DNA of 64,000 bases from JAGQRJ01 sp041402045. Lineage in GTDB: Bacteria > Planctomycetota > J058. The notes under the pieces are model-generated. The model was not told where the DNA came from. It did no database searches and saw nothing but the letters and a program-made list of their open reading frames with translations. The stretch lies in assembly GCA_041402045.1 (NCBI GenBank), contig JAWKSZ010000020.1, forward strand, positions 1 through 64,000, in the 5' to 3' direction. Of this stretch, positions 29,557-38,484 are shown in pieces. Within the stretch, counting starts at the first letter, position 1. Every line of letters starts with the position of its first letter. The position numbers and the translations under genes are program-made.

Positions 29557-30354
29557 ATGGCCGAGGACTCAGAGGTCGCCCGGACGCCGTCTGGCAGGCT
29601 CGAGCCGCAACCCAGGGGGCGGCTCGGACGCTGGCTCCGCCTCAAGCAATACGAGGCCGAGCGCCGCTGGGCCGACCCGCGCGAGCACTTCCGCCACAAG
29701 CGCCTGTTGGCCAAGGTCGTGCTCCTGCACGTGCGCTACACCTGCGGCTACCTGGCCACCGGCTTCCTGATCTCGGCGCCGATCCAGCTCGGCACGCAGG
29801 ACCACTGGGACTCGATCGGGAAGTCGCTGGTGCTGGGGCTGATCTGCACTCTCCCCTTCGTCGTGCTCTGGCCCTTCACCCGGGTCGACTGGGAGCGCAT
29901 GCGCCTCCCCGAGTTCAAGAACCTCGAGCTGGCCCAGACCCGCTGGGCGGTCTACGCCTCGGGGGCGTTCCTGCTCGTGTGCGGCTTGGCGCGGCTGTGG
30001 CCCGACGGCAGCTTGCTGTGGCTGTTCGACGTGCGGATCGCTTGGCTGAGCCTGTTGCTCATGGCCTTCGCCTGGCTGCGGGTCAAGTTCCACACCCTGG
30101 TGTTCCGCGAGTTCTACACCCTCAAGCCCGACGACGACCTGGTCCTCAGCTATCGCCCGCCGCTGCGCGACACCGAGCCCGAGCCTGCGCCCGAGCCTGC
30201 CGCGCCCGCGCCCGAGGCGCTCGCCGAGGTGCCGGTGCTCGAGGACCCCAACGCGCCCACGGACGACGCGCCGCAGGACGCGGCGCCCCTCGACCCCAAC
30301 GCCCCCGCGGTCGAGGCCGACCCCGAGCCCGCCGAGGGCGAGCGGGTGGCCTGA
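29557..30354 (+). CDS. Multi-pass inner-membrane protein with acidic Pro-rich tail
   Basis: 265 residues. About four hydrophobic segments between residues 55 and 185 (for example LVLGLICTLPFVVLWPF, WAVYASGAFLLVCGLARLW and IAWLSLLLMAFAWL) follow a basic N-terminal region. The last 60 residues are acidic and Pro/Ala-rich. No family recognised. The ATG is fixed by the -10 element right before it and by the absence of any Shine-Dalgarno sequence. The SRPBCC gene begins 8 nt after its stop. Confidence 0.68.
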   Translation: MAEDSEVARTPSGRLEPQPRGRLGRWLRLKQYEAERRWADPREHFRHKRLLAKVVLLHVRYTCGYLATGFLISAPIQLGTQDHWDSIGKSLVLGLICTLPFVVLWPFTRVDWERMRLPEFKNLELAQTRWAVYASGAFLLVCGLARLWPDGSLLWLFDVRIAWLSLLLMAFAWLRVKFHTLVFREFYTLKPDDDLVLSYRPPLRDTEPEPAPEPAAPAPEALAEVPVLEDPNAPTDDAPQDAAPLDPNAPAVEADPEPAEGERVA

Positions 30355-30362
30355 TCTCGGGC

Positions 30363-30974
30363 GTGGGCGAGCGCAGCCGGACGCCGACGGTCGTGACCCG
30401 GGCGCGCTCCCTGGGGCGCACGCCCCTGGGCGTGTTCTGGAGCCTGCGCCGGCGTTACCCCCAGTGGTGGCGCGCCTCGTCCCCGAGCGAGGCGGACCCG
30501 CGCCCCTGGCCCGCGGGCTTCGACCCCGCCCGCGGGATCTTCGGGCACAACGAGGTCGTGATCCCGCGCCCGCCGGCGGAGGTCTTCCGCGCGCTGACCG
30601 ACCCCTCGGGGTGGGGCCAGTTCTACGGGACCGGGGGCACGATCACCGTCGTCGAGAACCCAGGGCCTGGGGGGACCCTGGGCCTGGGGAGCGTGTTCCG
30701 CTGGCGGCCCTTCGCGAGCAAGCACGTGAGCGAGGTCACGCGGTTCGAGCAGGACCGCGCGCTGGGCTGGACCGCCAAGGGCAAGGGCTCCTGGGTCTAC
30801 CACCGCTGGTTCCTCGAACCAGTCCCCGAGGGGACCCGCGTGATCACCGAGGAGATCCAGACCGGCTGGGCGGTCGCCCTCGCCAAGCCGCTCATGAAGA
30901 AGGCCCTGCCCGCGGCGCACCAGGCCTGGCTCGAGGGCCTCAAGGCCCACCTCACCGGCGCGCCGCTGCCTTGA
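30363..30974 (+). CDS. SRPBCC (START/polyketide cyclase-like) family protein
   Basis: 203 residues; after a basic N-terminal 60 residues comes an SRPBCC lipid/ligand-binding fold: VVIPRPPAEVFRALTDPSGW, VFRWRPFASKHVSEVTRFEQ, RALGWTAKGKG, then HRWFLEPVPEGTRVITEEI and a C-terminal helix that closes the pocket. Such proteins bind hydrophobic ligands or act as cyclases; no catalytic residues can be assigned. The GTG at 30,363 is the first start after the previous gene's stop, and the pair is probably co-transcribed. Confidence 0.75.
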   Translation: MGERSRTPTVVTRARSLGRTPLGVFWSLRRRYPQWWRASSPSEADPRPWPAGFDPARGIFGHNEVVIPRPPAEVFRALTDPSGWGQFYGTGGTITVVENPGPGGTLGLGSVFRWRPFASKHVSEVTRFEQDRALGWTAKGKGSWVYHRWFLEPVPEGTRVITEEIQTGWAVALAKPLMKKALPAAHQAWLEGLKAHLTGAPLP

Positions 30975-31039
30975 AGGTCCATAGGTCGACGGTCTGTCCT
31001 CGGATCGACCCCGGACCCCGTCCTTCGGCACCCCGGCCC

Positions 31040-31045
31040 TATAAT
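31040..31045 (+). promoter_or_regulatory. -10 element of a leaderless ABC exporter transcript
   Basis: A perfect TATAAT, striking in this GC-rich DNA, ends 8 nt before the GTG at 31,054. No -35 box or ribosome-binding site is evident. Confidence 0.55.
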
Positions 31046-31053
31046 TCCGGGCC

Positions 31054-32853
31054 GTGTCCGACTCCACCCGCCCAGGCTTCAGCCGCTACCTGACCCTGCT
31101 CGGCCCCTACAAGGGCCACTACGCCTGGGGTCTGTTCCTCCTGTTCTTCGCCAACGCGTTCACACTCACGGTCCCGCGCCTGATCAAGGCCGCGGTCGAC
31201 CGGGTCGCGCCTCCCGACGGGGGCGCGCCGCCGTCGTCCTTGTGGCAGCCCTTCGTGGACGGCCCCTGGCGCCTGGCGCTCACCCTCGTCGTGGTCGGGA
31301 TCCTGCTCGCGGTGGTGCGCACGGCGTCCCGGGTGGTGATCCTGGGGGTCGGGCGAATGGTCGCCCGCGACCTCCGGCGCCAGGTCTTCGAGCGCCTGCT
31401 GGTCGCGGCCCCGAGCTTCTTCTCGCGCTATCCGACCGGCGAGATCATGAGCCGCTCGATCGGCGACCTCCGGATCCTCCAGGGCGTGGCCAGCCCGGGG
31501 ATCCTCTACACCTTCAACGCGGTGTTCATGTTCGCGATCGCCGTGCCCTACCTGGCCTGGATCGACGGCTCGCTGACCTTCTACCTGCTCCTGCCCTTCC
31601 CCCCGCTGGCGGTCTTGACCATGGTCGCGGCCAGCCGGGTGCGGCGGTATTCGCGGGAGGCCCAGGAGGCCATGGACCGGCTCTCGACCCGGATCCAGGA
31701 GGCCCTGGGCGGGATCGACGTGATCCGCGCCTTCACCCTCGAGGAGGAGCAGGAGCGCCGCTTCGAGGAGGCGAACGCCGACTACCTGCAGAAGTCCATG
31801 CTCGAGGCCACGACCCGCGGCGCGATCGGCGTGGCGTCGGTGATCACCGGCGGGATCGGGACCTTCGTGCTGCTGTGGATCGGCGGCCAGCGCGTTGCGG
31901 AGAAGTCGATCTCCTACGGCGACCTGGCCCTGTTCTTCACGGTCATGGGCCTCGTGCTCCGGCCCACGATCTACCTGGGCTGGGTCCTGAGCCTGGGCCA
32001 GCGCGGGCTGGCGAGCCTCGAGCGCCTGGACGAGCTCCTGCTCGCGCCGCGCACGATCCAGAGCCCCGACGCCCCCGAGGGCCGCGGCCCGGTCCGCGGC
32101 GAGCTCGAGGGCGCGGAGCCTACGGCCTACCGCTACCCGGGCGACGAGGAGCGGCGCTACGCGCTGCAGGACGTGAGCTTCCACGTCCCGGCTGTAAGAG
32201 CCTGGGGCTCACGGGGCGGATCGGCTCGGGCAAGTCCACGGTCCTGCGCGCGATCCCGCGCCTGCTCGAGCTGGCCCCGGACACACTCTTCGTCGACGGC
32301 ACGCCCCTCGAGCGCTGGGACCTGGCGGACCTGCGCTCGGGGGTGGGCTACGTGCCCCAGGACGGCTACGTGTTCTCCCTGAGCCTGGGGGAGAACGTGG
32401 CCTTCGGCGCCCCCGACGCCAGCCCCGAGCGCGTGCTCCAGGCAGCCAAGGTCGCGGAGCTGGAGAAGGACCTCGACCAGCTCGACCGCGGCCTCGAGAC
32501 CCTGATCGGCGAGCGCGGGGTCACGCTGTCTGGGGGCCAGCGCCAGCGCCTGGCGATCGCGCGGGCGGTGCTGATCGAGCCTCCGATCCTGCTCCTCGAC
32601 GACGCCTTGAGCATGGTCGACGCCGAGACACGGTGCAGATCCTCAAGAACCTGCGCGAGGCCTTGCCGCACCTGGCAGCTCCTCGTCACCGCGCACGGCC
32701 ACGCTCCTCGGCGTGGACGAGCTCCTGGTGCTCCACGAGGGCACGGTGGTCGAGCGCGGCGTGCCGGGTGAGCTCCTCGCCGATCCGGACTCGCGCTTCG
32801 CGCACATGCACGAGCGCCAGCGGCTGGAAGCCAGCCTGAGGGCGGCCGAGTGA
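31054..32853 (+). pseudogene. ABC exporter half-transporter 1 (fused TMD-NBD), frameshifted
   Basis: MdlB/MsbA-type half transporter. Six-helix membrane domain (residues 1-330; ICL motif FFSRYPTGEIMSRSIGD and coupling region) in the first frame up to about 32,190. There GCTGTAAG stands where GCCGGCAAG would be expected and the frame changes. The NBD then reads GRIGSGKST (Walker A), YVPQDGYVFS (Q-loop), LSGGQRQRLAIARA and ILLLDDALS. More shifts occur near 32,630-32,710 within the H-loop region, where LLVTAHG is readable. The C-terminus resumes as ELLVLHEGTVVERG to a TGA whose bases overlap the next gene's GTG. The Walker B motif ends Asp-Asp rather than Asp-Glu, so this would be the degenerate site of a heterodimer if real. 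Confidence 0.88.
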
Positions 32854-34553
32854 GCCCTCCCGCCAAGGACGACTACGAGGGCAGAGGCCGCTTCGCCGGC
32901 GGGCTCCTGCCCCGGCTCCTGGCCTACGCCTGGCCCCAGAGCCTGCTGCTCGGGATCTCGCTGGTCCTGTTCCCGCTGGCGGCGGTGGCCCAGCTCGGTC
33001 AGCCCTACGTGCTCAAGCTCGTCCTCGACGGCCCGATCAAGGAAGGCGACGTCGACGGGATCCTGCCCTACGTGCTCGTGTTCATTGGCCTCGTCCTGGG
33101 CCACGGCGTGCTGCAGTTCACCCAGAACGTGCTCATGACCCTCGCCGGGCAGCGGATCATGCGCACGATCCGCGGGGACCTGTTCCGGCGCGTGCTGCGC
33201 CTGCCGCCGGCGTTCTTCAGCCCGGTAGTGTCCCAATGGCAATGGTGTCTCGTCATGGCATTGCGACAAATGGGCTCCATGCTCTGGCTGAACTGGAAGC
33301 TGGCGCTGATCTCCTTCGTGCTCGTGCCGCCGTTCTTGTTCGTGCTCTCCCGCATGCGCGGCTACATGCGCCAGCTGTTCCGCGCCCTGCGCAACCGCTC
33401 CACCGCGCTGAACACCTTCCTCAACGAGAACGTGGTGGGCATGCTCGTGGTCCAGGCGTTCCGCCGTGAGGCCAAGAACGACGCCACCCACGAGGAGCTC
33501 ACGGTCTCGCTCTACGACGAGTCCATGCGCGCGCTCAAGTTCTCGAGCGTGCTCTCCGCCGGCGTGCAGCTCGCGGAGACCCTGACCCTCGCGCTCCTGC
33601 TCTGGGCGGCCCTGGGCGGGCTCCTGACCGAGGCCGCCGTGAGCGCCGGCCTCCTGGTCGCCTTCGTCGACTACGTCGGCCGGTTCTACGCCCCGATCGA
33701 GAACCTCTCGGGTCGCTACACGATCCTCCAGAACGCCCTCGCCTCCGCGGAGAAGATCTTCACGCTCATGGACGAGCCCGACGAACTGCCGGACCCCGCG
33801 GCCCCGGCCGCCCTCGCGCCCCTCGCCCAGAGCCTGAAGCTCGAGGACGTGACGTTTCGCTACCAGACGGGCGAGGTGGTGCTCGACCACGTGACCCTCG
33901 ACGTGCCCAAGGGTCAGACCGTGGCCCTCGTCGGCGCCACCGGCGCCGGCAAGTCCACCGTCGTCAAGCTCCTCGGCCGCTTCTACGACCCCAACGACGG
34001 CCAGGTGACCTGGGACGGCACCGACCTCCGGGCCTTCGAGGCCAACGCGCTCCGTTCCCGCCTGGCCTACGTCCCCCAAGAGACGTTTCTGTTCTCCGAG
34101 TCCCTGGCCTACAACATTGGCCTCGGCCGCGAGGACCCGGCCGCCGTCGAGCGCGCCGCCGTCGCGATCGGCGTGGACCAGGTGGCCCACGACTTGCCTC
34201 AGGGCTACGACCAGGTCCTCGGCGAGCGCGGCCACGACCTCTCCGCCGGCGAGCGCCAGCTCGTGTCCTTCGCCCGCGCCCTGGCCCGCGACCCCGACGT
34301 CCTGATCCTGGACGAGGCCACCGCCAACGTCGACGGCGCGACCGAGGCCAAGATCCAAGCCGCCCTCGAGACCCTCCTCGCCGGCCGCACCGCCGTCGTG
34401 ATCGCCCACCGCCTCTCGACGATCAAGCAAGCCGACCGGATCGTGGTCCTGCACAAGGGCCGAATCCGCGAGCAAGGCACCCACGAGGAGCTGCTCGCCC
34501 AGGAAGGGCTCTACTACACGCTCTACCGGCTGCAGAGCGAAGAGGCCGCGTAG
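32850..34553 (+). CDS. ABC exporter half-transporter 2 (fused TMD-NBD), with an altered TMD segment
   Basis: 567 residues, partner of the previous half transporter and coupled to it by GTGA overlap. The NBD is complete: GATGAGKST (Walker A), YVPQETFLFS (Q-loop), DLSAGERQLVSFARALA (signature LSAGE), LILDEATANVD (Walker B with catalytic Glu) and IAHRLST (H-loop). Because this NBD keeps the Glu and the other has Asp, the pair looks like an asymmetric heterodimer. The membrane domain is about 20 residues shorter than usual: after LPPAFFSP the intracellular-loop sequence is replaced by VVSQWQWCLVMALRQM before MLWLNWKLALISF resumes. The replacement is encoded by an AT-richer patch. Substrate unknown. 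Confidence 0.92.
   Translation: MSPPAKDDYEGRGRFAGGLLPRLLAYAWPQSLLLGISLVLFPLAAVAQLGQPYVLKLVLDGPIKEGDVDGILPYVLVFIGLVLGHGVLQFTQNVLMTLAGQRIMRTIRGDLFRRVLRLPPAFFSPVVSQWQWCLVMALRQMGSMLWLNWKLALISFVLVPPFLFVLSRMRGYMRQLFRALRNRSTALNTFLNENVVGMLVVQAFRREAKNDATHEELTVSLYDESMRALKFSSVLSAGVQLAETLTLALLLWAALGGLLTEAAVSAGLLVAFVDYVGRFYAPIENLSGRYTILQNALASAEKIFTLMDEPDELPDPAAPAALAPLAQSLKLEDVTFRYQTGEVVLDHVTLDVPKGQTVALVGATGAGKSTVVKLLGRFYDPNDGQVTWDGTDLRAFEANALRSRLAYVPQETFLFSESLAYNIGLGREDPAAVERAAVAIGVDQVAHDLPQGYDQVLGERGHDLSAGERQLVSFARALARDPDVLILDEATANVDGATEAKIQAALETLLAGRTAVVIAHRLSTIKQADRIVVLHKGRIREQGTHEELLAQEGLYYTLYRLQSEEAA
33226..33275 (+). repeat. AT-richer patch with imperfect inverted repeat inside the exporter gene
   Basis: About 50 bp with roughly even base composition inside a gene that is otherwise strongly GC-rich. 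TGTCCCAATGGCA (33,229-33,241) pairs with the reverse complement of 33,256-33,268 at 11 of 13 positions. It replaces about 40 conserved residues with about 17 and keeps the frame. Confidence 0.6.
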
Positions 34554-34628
34554 GGCGCGCCACGTTCGCTGCCTTGACTGCGGGAAGCTTGCTGTCGCTA
34601 CGTTGAGGGCTCAGGAAGTAGGAACTCA

Positions 34629-35405
34629 GTGTCGGACGAAGGTCTAAGGGAGGCCGAGCGACGGTTCAAGGCGACTGGCTCAGTCGAAGACAAGACCGCT
34701 CTTCTGAGGGAGCGTTTGCGAGCGGGAGAGTTGGGGCGTCAGCGCGTTCAGCTCGCTGCCTGTCTCGGAGACGAAGCGAGCCTCTTGGCGGTCGGAGGCG
34801 GAGCCAAAGGCTCCCCAGCGCTCAGGGGGTGGCTGGCAAGTCTGACCTCGCGCCCAGAGCAGCGCGCTCCATGCCAGCCGGGTGAGGTGCACGCCTTCGA
34901 GGCTCGACAGCATGCATTTCCTTGCCGGACGACTATCGGAGCTTCCTCTTGCAGGTCGGGAACGGTGGTCCAGGCCCGCATGGGCGCGGGCTCTACGACC
35001 TCGGTGGCGTCGAAGAACTGCTCGCTGACGAGTATTTCCACGCATGGCTGCTCCCAGCCTCACCGAAGACCGTTTCCCTTCGCTCCCGGTGATACCTCCG
35101 TCGTCTTCACCACCCACCGACCCGAACGAGGGCGTAGCCCGGACCAGTGCCGGAGCACGGCGCGCTTATGATTGCCCAGGCGGTCGCCGGATCGACGTGT
35201 TCTTGATCTGGGGTACTTGCTGGCGCCGAGCGTGGGACGGTCTGGCTGCGGGACTGCTCGACGTGGCGGCCCATGACCGCCGACCGCGTTATGCTCATCG
35301 AGCGCGGGCGACGACAGACGTATGACCTTCCGTGACTGGTACTCTCTTGGCTCGACCATGCTTGCCAGCAGGCCGGACGAAGAAGAAGCCCGAAGGTAAC
35401 GGGAG
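34629..35405 (+). pseudogene. Decayed SUKH (SMI1/KNR4)-like gene
   Basis: The GTG at 34,629 opens a helical module (LREAERRFKATGSVEDKTAL, then RERLRAGEL) in one frame. From about 34,920 another frame reads LPDDYRSFLLQVGNGGPGPH and GLYDLGGVEELLADEYF, the SUKH core. Near 35,285 a further frame reads MLIERGRRQTYDLTFRDWYS, the usual SUKH ending. Stops and shifts separate the parts. SUKH proteins include immunity proteins of polymorphic toxins, but many are orphans. GC content is lower here than upstream. Nothing in this stretch would make an intact protein. Confidence 0.6.
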
Positions 35406-35639
35406 CGCGTCAAGCGAATCCCACCGAGGGGACGTCCGGGGCGGTCCCTGGGTGCTGGGCTCGACATTTCAGGCGCGCGTGCGTCAATGATCGGGCCTGC
35501 AAGGGGGCGCAATGCAAGCTTGGGAGCGCAGCAGGTCAAGGCGGATCGGGCGTGGTGTGGGCGGTCGGTGTGGGGAAATCGACGGGGGAACGCCCGAAGC
35601 CGTCGACCGCGCAATGGACGAGATCGGATCCTTGCTCGC

Positions 35640-36035
35640 CGATCCGCGCTGGAGTCGCTGGGCCTGCACCCGTCCGAAGCGGACTACACCGTCCCCGATT
35701 TCGTGAACTTCTGGTGCGGCGTGCAGTTCGTGGCGCCCACGTCCTTCCTCGAGATTGGCCCCGGCGACGTGGTGATCGGTTCGCCCGAGTCGCGCAAGGC
35801 GGTCGTGTTCTTCACTATGCGCGGCGAGGTTGCCCAGGGCCCTCCGCACGCCAAGCGCGGGGCTACGATCGCAGCCCCCGGGACGGCCGAGCTGCGCTTC
35901 GACGACGACGGGCGGGTCGACCGAATCCGGCAGTGGTTCGACCAGCGCGTGCTCGAGGCGCAGACGGGCCTCACCGACGTCGAACTCCGTGAGATCGGTC
36001 AGAAGCACGGGCGCCCCGAGCTTCGTCCGACCTAG
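35640..36035 (+). pseudogene. NTF2/SnoaL-like fragment
   Basis: The open frame ending at 36,035 contains VVFFTMRGEVAQGPPHAKRG and LRFDDDGRVDRIRQWFD, typical of the second half of SnoaL-like NTF2 folds. The upstream part (from about 35,487) has no family resemblance and looks like decayed or shifted sequence, so the start is arbitrary. It may be a remnant of a full-length cyclase-like protein. Confidence 0.45.
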
Positions 36036-36066
36036 GCGCCGGACCGGAGCTTGGTTGGACGGGTGC

Positions 36067-36633
36067 TCAGGCGGACGGCAGGATCGCGTCGACCTCGAGG
36101 GTCACGTCCGGGAACGCGGTCAGGCAGATCGACTCACCGCGCCGATAGGGAGTGACCCGTGCGTAGGTGTCGCCCTGCGGCTCTGTGCGCACCTCGATCA
36201 CGTCGTCCACGAGGTTCACGATCCAATACTCTGGGACCCCGCTGCTGGCATAGATCGCGGCCTTGATCTGACGGTCCCGCGCGAGGGAGGAGTCGGACAC
36301 CTCGACGACCAAGTGGGCGGACTGGGGGTGCTGACGGGAGTGGTCCGCTCGCGGCACCACCGCAATGTCGGGTTCGGGCTGAGACTCTGCTGACGCCGCG
36401 AACGAGCCTTGGACCCGCACCCGCGCGCGCTGGGTGAGGCTCAGCACGAGCAACTCGTTGAGGCGGTCGATCACCTCCATGTGTGGCGCGCCGCTGGGGC
36501 TCATGGTGACGAGCAGTCCGCGGAGCAACTCGACCTTCTCGTCACGGAACAGGCCGACCTCGACCATGCGGTCGAACTCTTCGCGGCGGACGTAGCGCAG
36601 GCCCCCAGGGGCCAACGGGTCGACGTTGAGCAT
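36067..36633 (-). CDS. Uma2 family endonuclease (DUF820, PD-(D/E)XK fold)
   Basis: 188 residues. Family features: N-terminal LRYVRREEFDRMVEVGLF and VELLRGLLVTMSP, then QPEPDIAVV (catalytic Asp), HLVVEVSDSS (Glu), and KAAIYASSGVPEYWIVNL with the Lys and the family-typical YW. Uma2 proteins are predicted nucleases of unknown biological target, expanded in cyanobacteria, Planctomycetota and Chloroflexi. The ATG at 36,633 sits 6 nt after a TATTCT element and lacks a Shine-Dalgarno sequence; a longer version would include that promoter. Confidence 0.9.
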   Translation of the reverse strand: MLNVDPLAPGGLRYVRREEFDRMVEVGLFRDEKVELLRGLLVTMSPSGAPHMEVIDRLNELLVLSLTQRARVRVQGSFAASAESQPEPDIAVVPRADHSRQHPQSAHLVVEVSDSSLARDRQIKAAIYASSGVPEYWIVNLVDDVIEVRTEPQGDTYARVTPYRRGESICLTAFPDVTLEVDAILPSA

Positions 36634-36639
36634 GGGGTC

Positions 36640-36645
36640 AGAATA
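36640..36645 (-). promoter_or_regulatory. -10 element of a leaderless Uma2 transcript
   Basis: On the minus strand TATTCT ends 6 nt before the ATG at 36,633, with no ribosome-binding site between. Confidence 0.5.
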
Positions 36646-36783
36646 GCGAACGGTGGCTGCGGACGGCACATCGAGCCTCCTCAACGGAAAGCCTATCGCG
36701 TGCCTGCGACAGGCCGGTGTTCGCTGTAGGTTCGTATTCGCACAGGTGCTTGTGATCCTGCCCCTGACCCGTGGGCCGCCGGC

Positions 36784-37578
36784 TCAGCTGAGTGGGCCAA
36801 CGAGGTAGGGCAAGAGCTCCTGGCGCGCGGGCTCGGTGGCCGCCGCCCACAGGAGGAAGGTCCCTCCGTCCTCGGCGCGGAGCACCACCTCGCGGTTTCC
36901 CCGGTAGGGGTGGCCGGCGAAGGTCGGGATCGGAGGCTCGGCCCTCGCCGGGTAGCGGGCCCGAGCACCCTCCCAGTCGGCGATCGATTCGTGCCAGCCA
37001 CCGGTGACCGCGGGGGCGAGCGCTCCCAGGGGACCGAGGCCTTGGCCCTGTGAGGCACCCGTGAGGGTGTCGCTCAGCAGGAGTCCTCTCAGGGCCTCGC
37101 TCAAGGGACCCATGGAAGCGAAGTCCTCGTCGACCCGGACGGCAGGATCCTCCTGCGTCCCGTTGGCGGAGACCGAGACCGACCACACACCCTGGTTCTC
37201 GATCCACACCGTGACCGCGTCGTCCTCGACCCGAAGCTGCGAGAGGGACGTGGGGACGTCCTGTCCGACGTCGCGCAGACGGTGACCCACCAGGAAATAC
37301 CACTCCCGCAGCGCGCAGGGGAGGCGGACCCCGAGGCGCTGCTCAGTCGCCTGAATCTCGGCCTCGGAGCAGCCGCTCTCTTCGCTGAGGGGCTCCTCGT
37401 AGAACGTCTCCACGAACTCGGCCAGGGGCCGCCAACGGGGGCGACGTACCAGCACCCGGGCAGGCGGCATGAGTCCGACCCGCCGATAGCCCTCCAGCAG
37501 GGGGTCGAGGAGAGCTAGGTCGAGGGTCGCGTCGAACGCTCGCTGAAGTTCGCGCAACTGCTGATCAGACGAGGGCAT
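36784..37578 (-). CDS. SMI1/KNR4 (SUKH)-like protein
   Basis: 264 residues, no signal peptide. The SUKH core is visible: CSEAEIQATEQRLGVRLPCA and LREWYFLVGHRL, preceded by an N-terminal helical segment. The C-terminal part (from about residue 130) carries a Trp-rich region and TFLLWAAATEPARQELLPYL. Members act as immunity proteins in toxin systems or as orphans; no toxin gene is visible beside it. The ATG at 37,578 begins directly before the first helix. The methyltransferase gene lies 20 nt upstream on the same strand, so they may be co-transcribed. Confidence 0.68.
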   Translation of the reverse strand: MPSSDQQLRELQRAFDATLDLALLDPLLEGYRRVGLMPPARVLVRRPRWRPLAEFVETFYEEPLSEESGCSEAEIQATEQRLGVRLPCALREWYFLVGHRLRDVGQDVPTSLSQLRVEDDAVTVWIENQGVWSVSVSANGTQEDPAVRVDEDFASMGPLSEALRGLLLSDTLTGASQGQGLGPLGALAPAVTGGWHESIADWEGARARYPARAEPPIPTFAGHPYRGNREVVLRAEDGGTFLLWAAATEPARQELLPYLVGPLS

Positions 37579-37598
37579 GAGTCCCGTTCCTCTGGAGG

Positions 37599-38288
37599 CT
37601 ACAAGGCCTCGTAGTACGAGTTGACCGCGGGCTGACCGGTGGAGTTCGGACCCGCGCGATCGTCGGCGCCCACGAAGGTGAACGGCAGGCTCAGCTCGAG
37701 GTTGCGGTCTACAGAGAGGAGTCGTCGCTTGCCGTCGTAGGCGAGGCCCTGAGCTCGGAGCGCCCGGGCGATCGACCTCGCCGCGGGCTTCCCGTCCGAG
37801 AGGCGCAGGTTCTGCAGATCGAGGCTCGCGCGGAAGCGGCCGTCGGGCTTTAGCCAGGAACACGCCAGGCGGATCGCCTTCAGCTTGTCGCCGACGTAGT
37901 GCAGGCCGTGTACGCAGGTGACGAGGTCGAACTGGGTCGTGGGCTGGAAGTCGCGGATTGGGCGGACGTGGAGGGACAGGCCGCTCCGCGTGGCCTCGGG
38001 GTGGAACCTGTCCACCAGGTCGACGCCGTGTATGCGAACCGGAGCCTCAGACCCATGCTCCGTCTCGAGCCGTCGCTGCGCCTGGGCCAAGGCGCGGGCG
38101 GATCCGCAGCAGAGGTCGAGCCAGGTGACCTCCCGGCCGGCGCGGATTCGCTCGGAGAGGAAGGCGAGGACGTCGAAGCCGAGGTCGCGGGTGTAGCTGT
38201 TGGTGCCCGTGAGCTCGCGCTCGCGGTTCATGCGGCAGTTCGCGACGACGGACGAGTGGTCCAGCTCTTCTTCGTCCAGGAACTCCAT
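37599..38288 (-). CDS. Class I SAM-dependent methyltransferase
   Basis: 229 residues. Motif I is VTWLDLCCGSARALAQAQ, with the acidic loop at VRIHGVDLVD, motif IV QFDLVTCVHGLHYVGD and post-motif LKPDGRFRASLDL. The C-terminal 60 residues form a substrate-side extension ending NSYYEAL. The substrate is unknown; DLVTCVHGLHYV resembles small-molecule methyltransferases more than DNA ones, which would have DPPY/NPPY. The start ATG is 6 nt after a TAGAAT element and there is no Shine-Dalgarno sequence. Confidence 0.82.
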   Translation of the reverse strand: MEFLDEEELDHSSVVANCRMNRERELTGTNSYTRDLGFDVLAFLSERIRAGREVTWLDLCCGSARALAQAQRRLETEHGSEAPVRIHGVDLVDRFHPEATRSGLSLHVRPIRDFQPTTQFDLVTCVHGLHYVGDKLKAIRLACSWLKPDGRFRASLDLQNLRLSDGKPAARSIARALRAQGLAYDGKRRLLSVDRNLELSLPFTFVGADDRAGPNSTGQPAVNSYYEAL

Positions 38289-38294
38289 TCCTGC

Positions 38295-38300
38295 ATTCTA
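38295..38300 (-). promoter_or_regulatory. -10 element of a leaderless methyltransferase transcript
   Basis: On the minus strand TAGAAT ends 6 nt before the ATG at 38,288. GCAGGA between them is too close to the ATG to act as a normal ribosome-binding site. Confidence 0.5.
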
Positions 38301-38484
38301 GTGGCGAGCTCCTCGAGCCACCCCTCTGCGCTTCGGACCTACCGAGCGCAGGGCGGACGGAGCTGCCAGCCTAGGCAGGTCGGGAGGCGGACATGGGCGA
38401 CCCGGACGTGTGCGCTCTCCAGCGCGGCTGGCGAGAGTCCCAGGATCTGCACGAGCTGCTGGCGACGATCGACGGGGCCGGACC

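Noticed and set aside
32643..34484. 613-codon minus-strand frame opposite the ABC exporter
   Set aside because: Antisense to complete Walker A, signature, Walker B and H-loop motifs.
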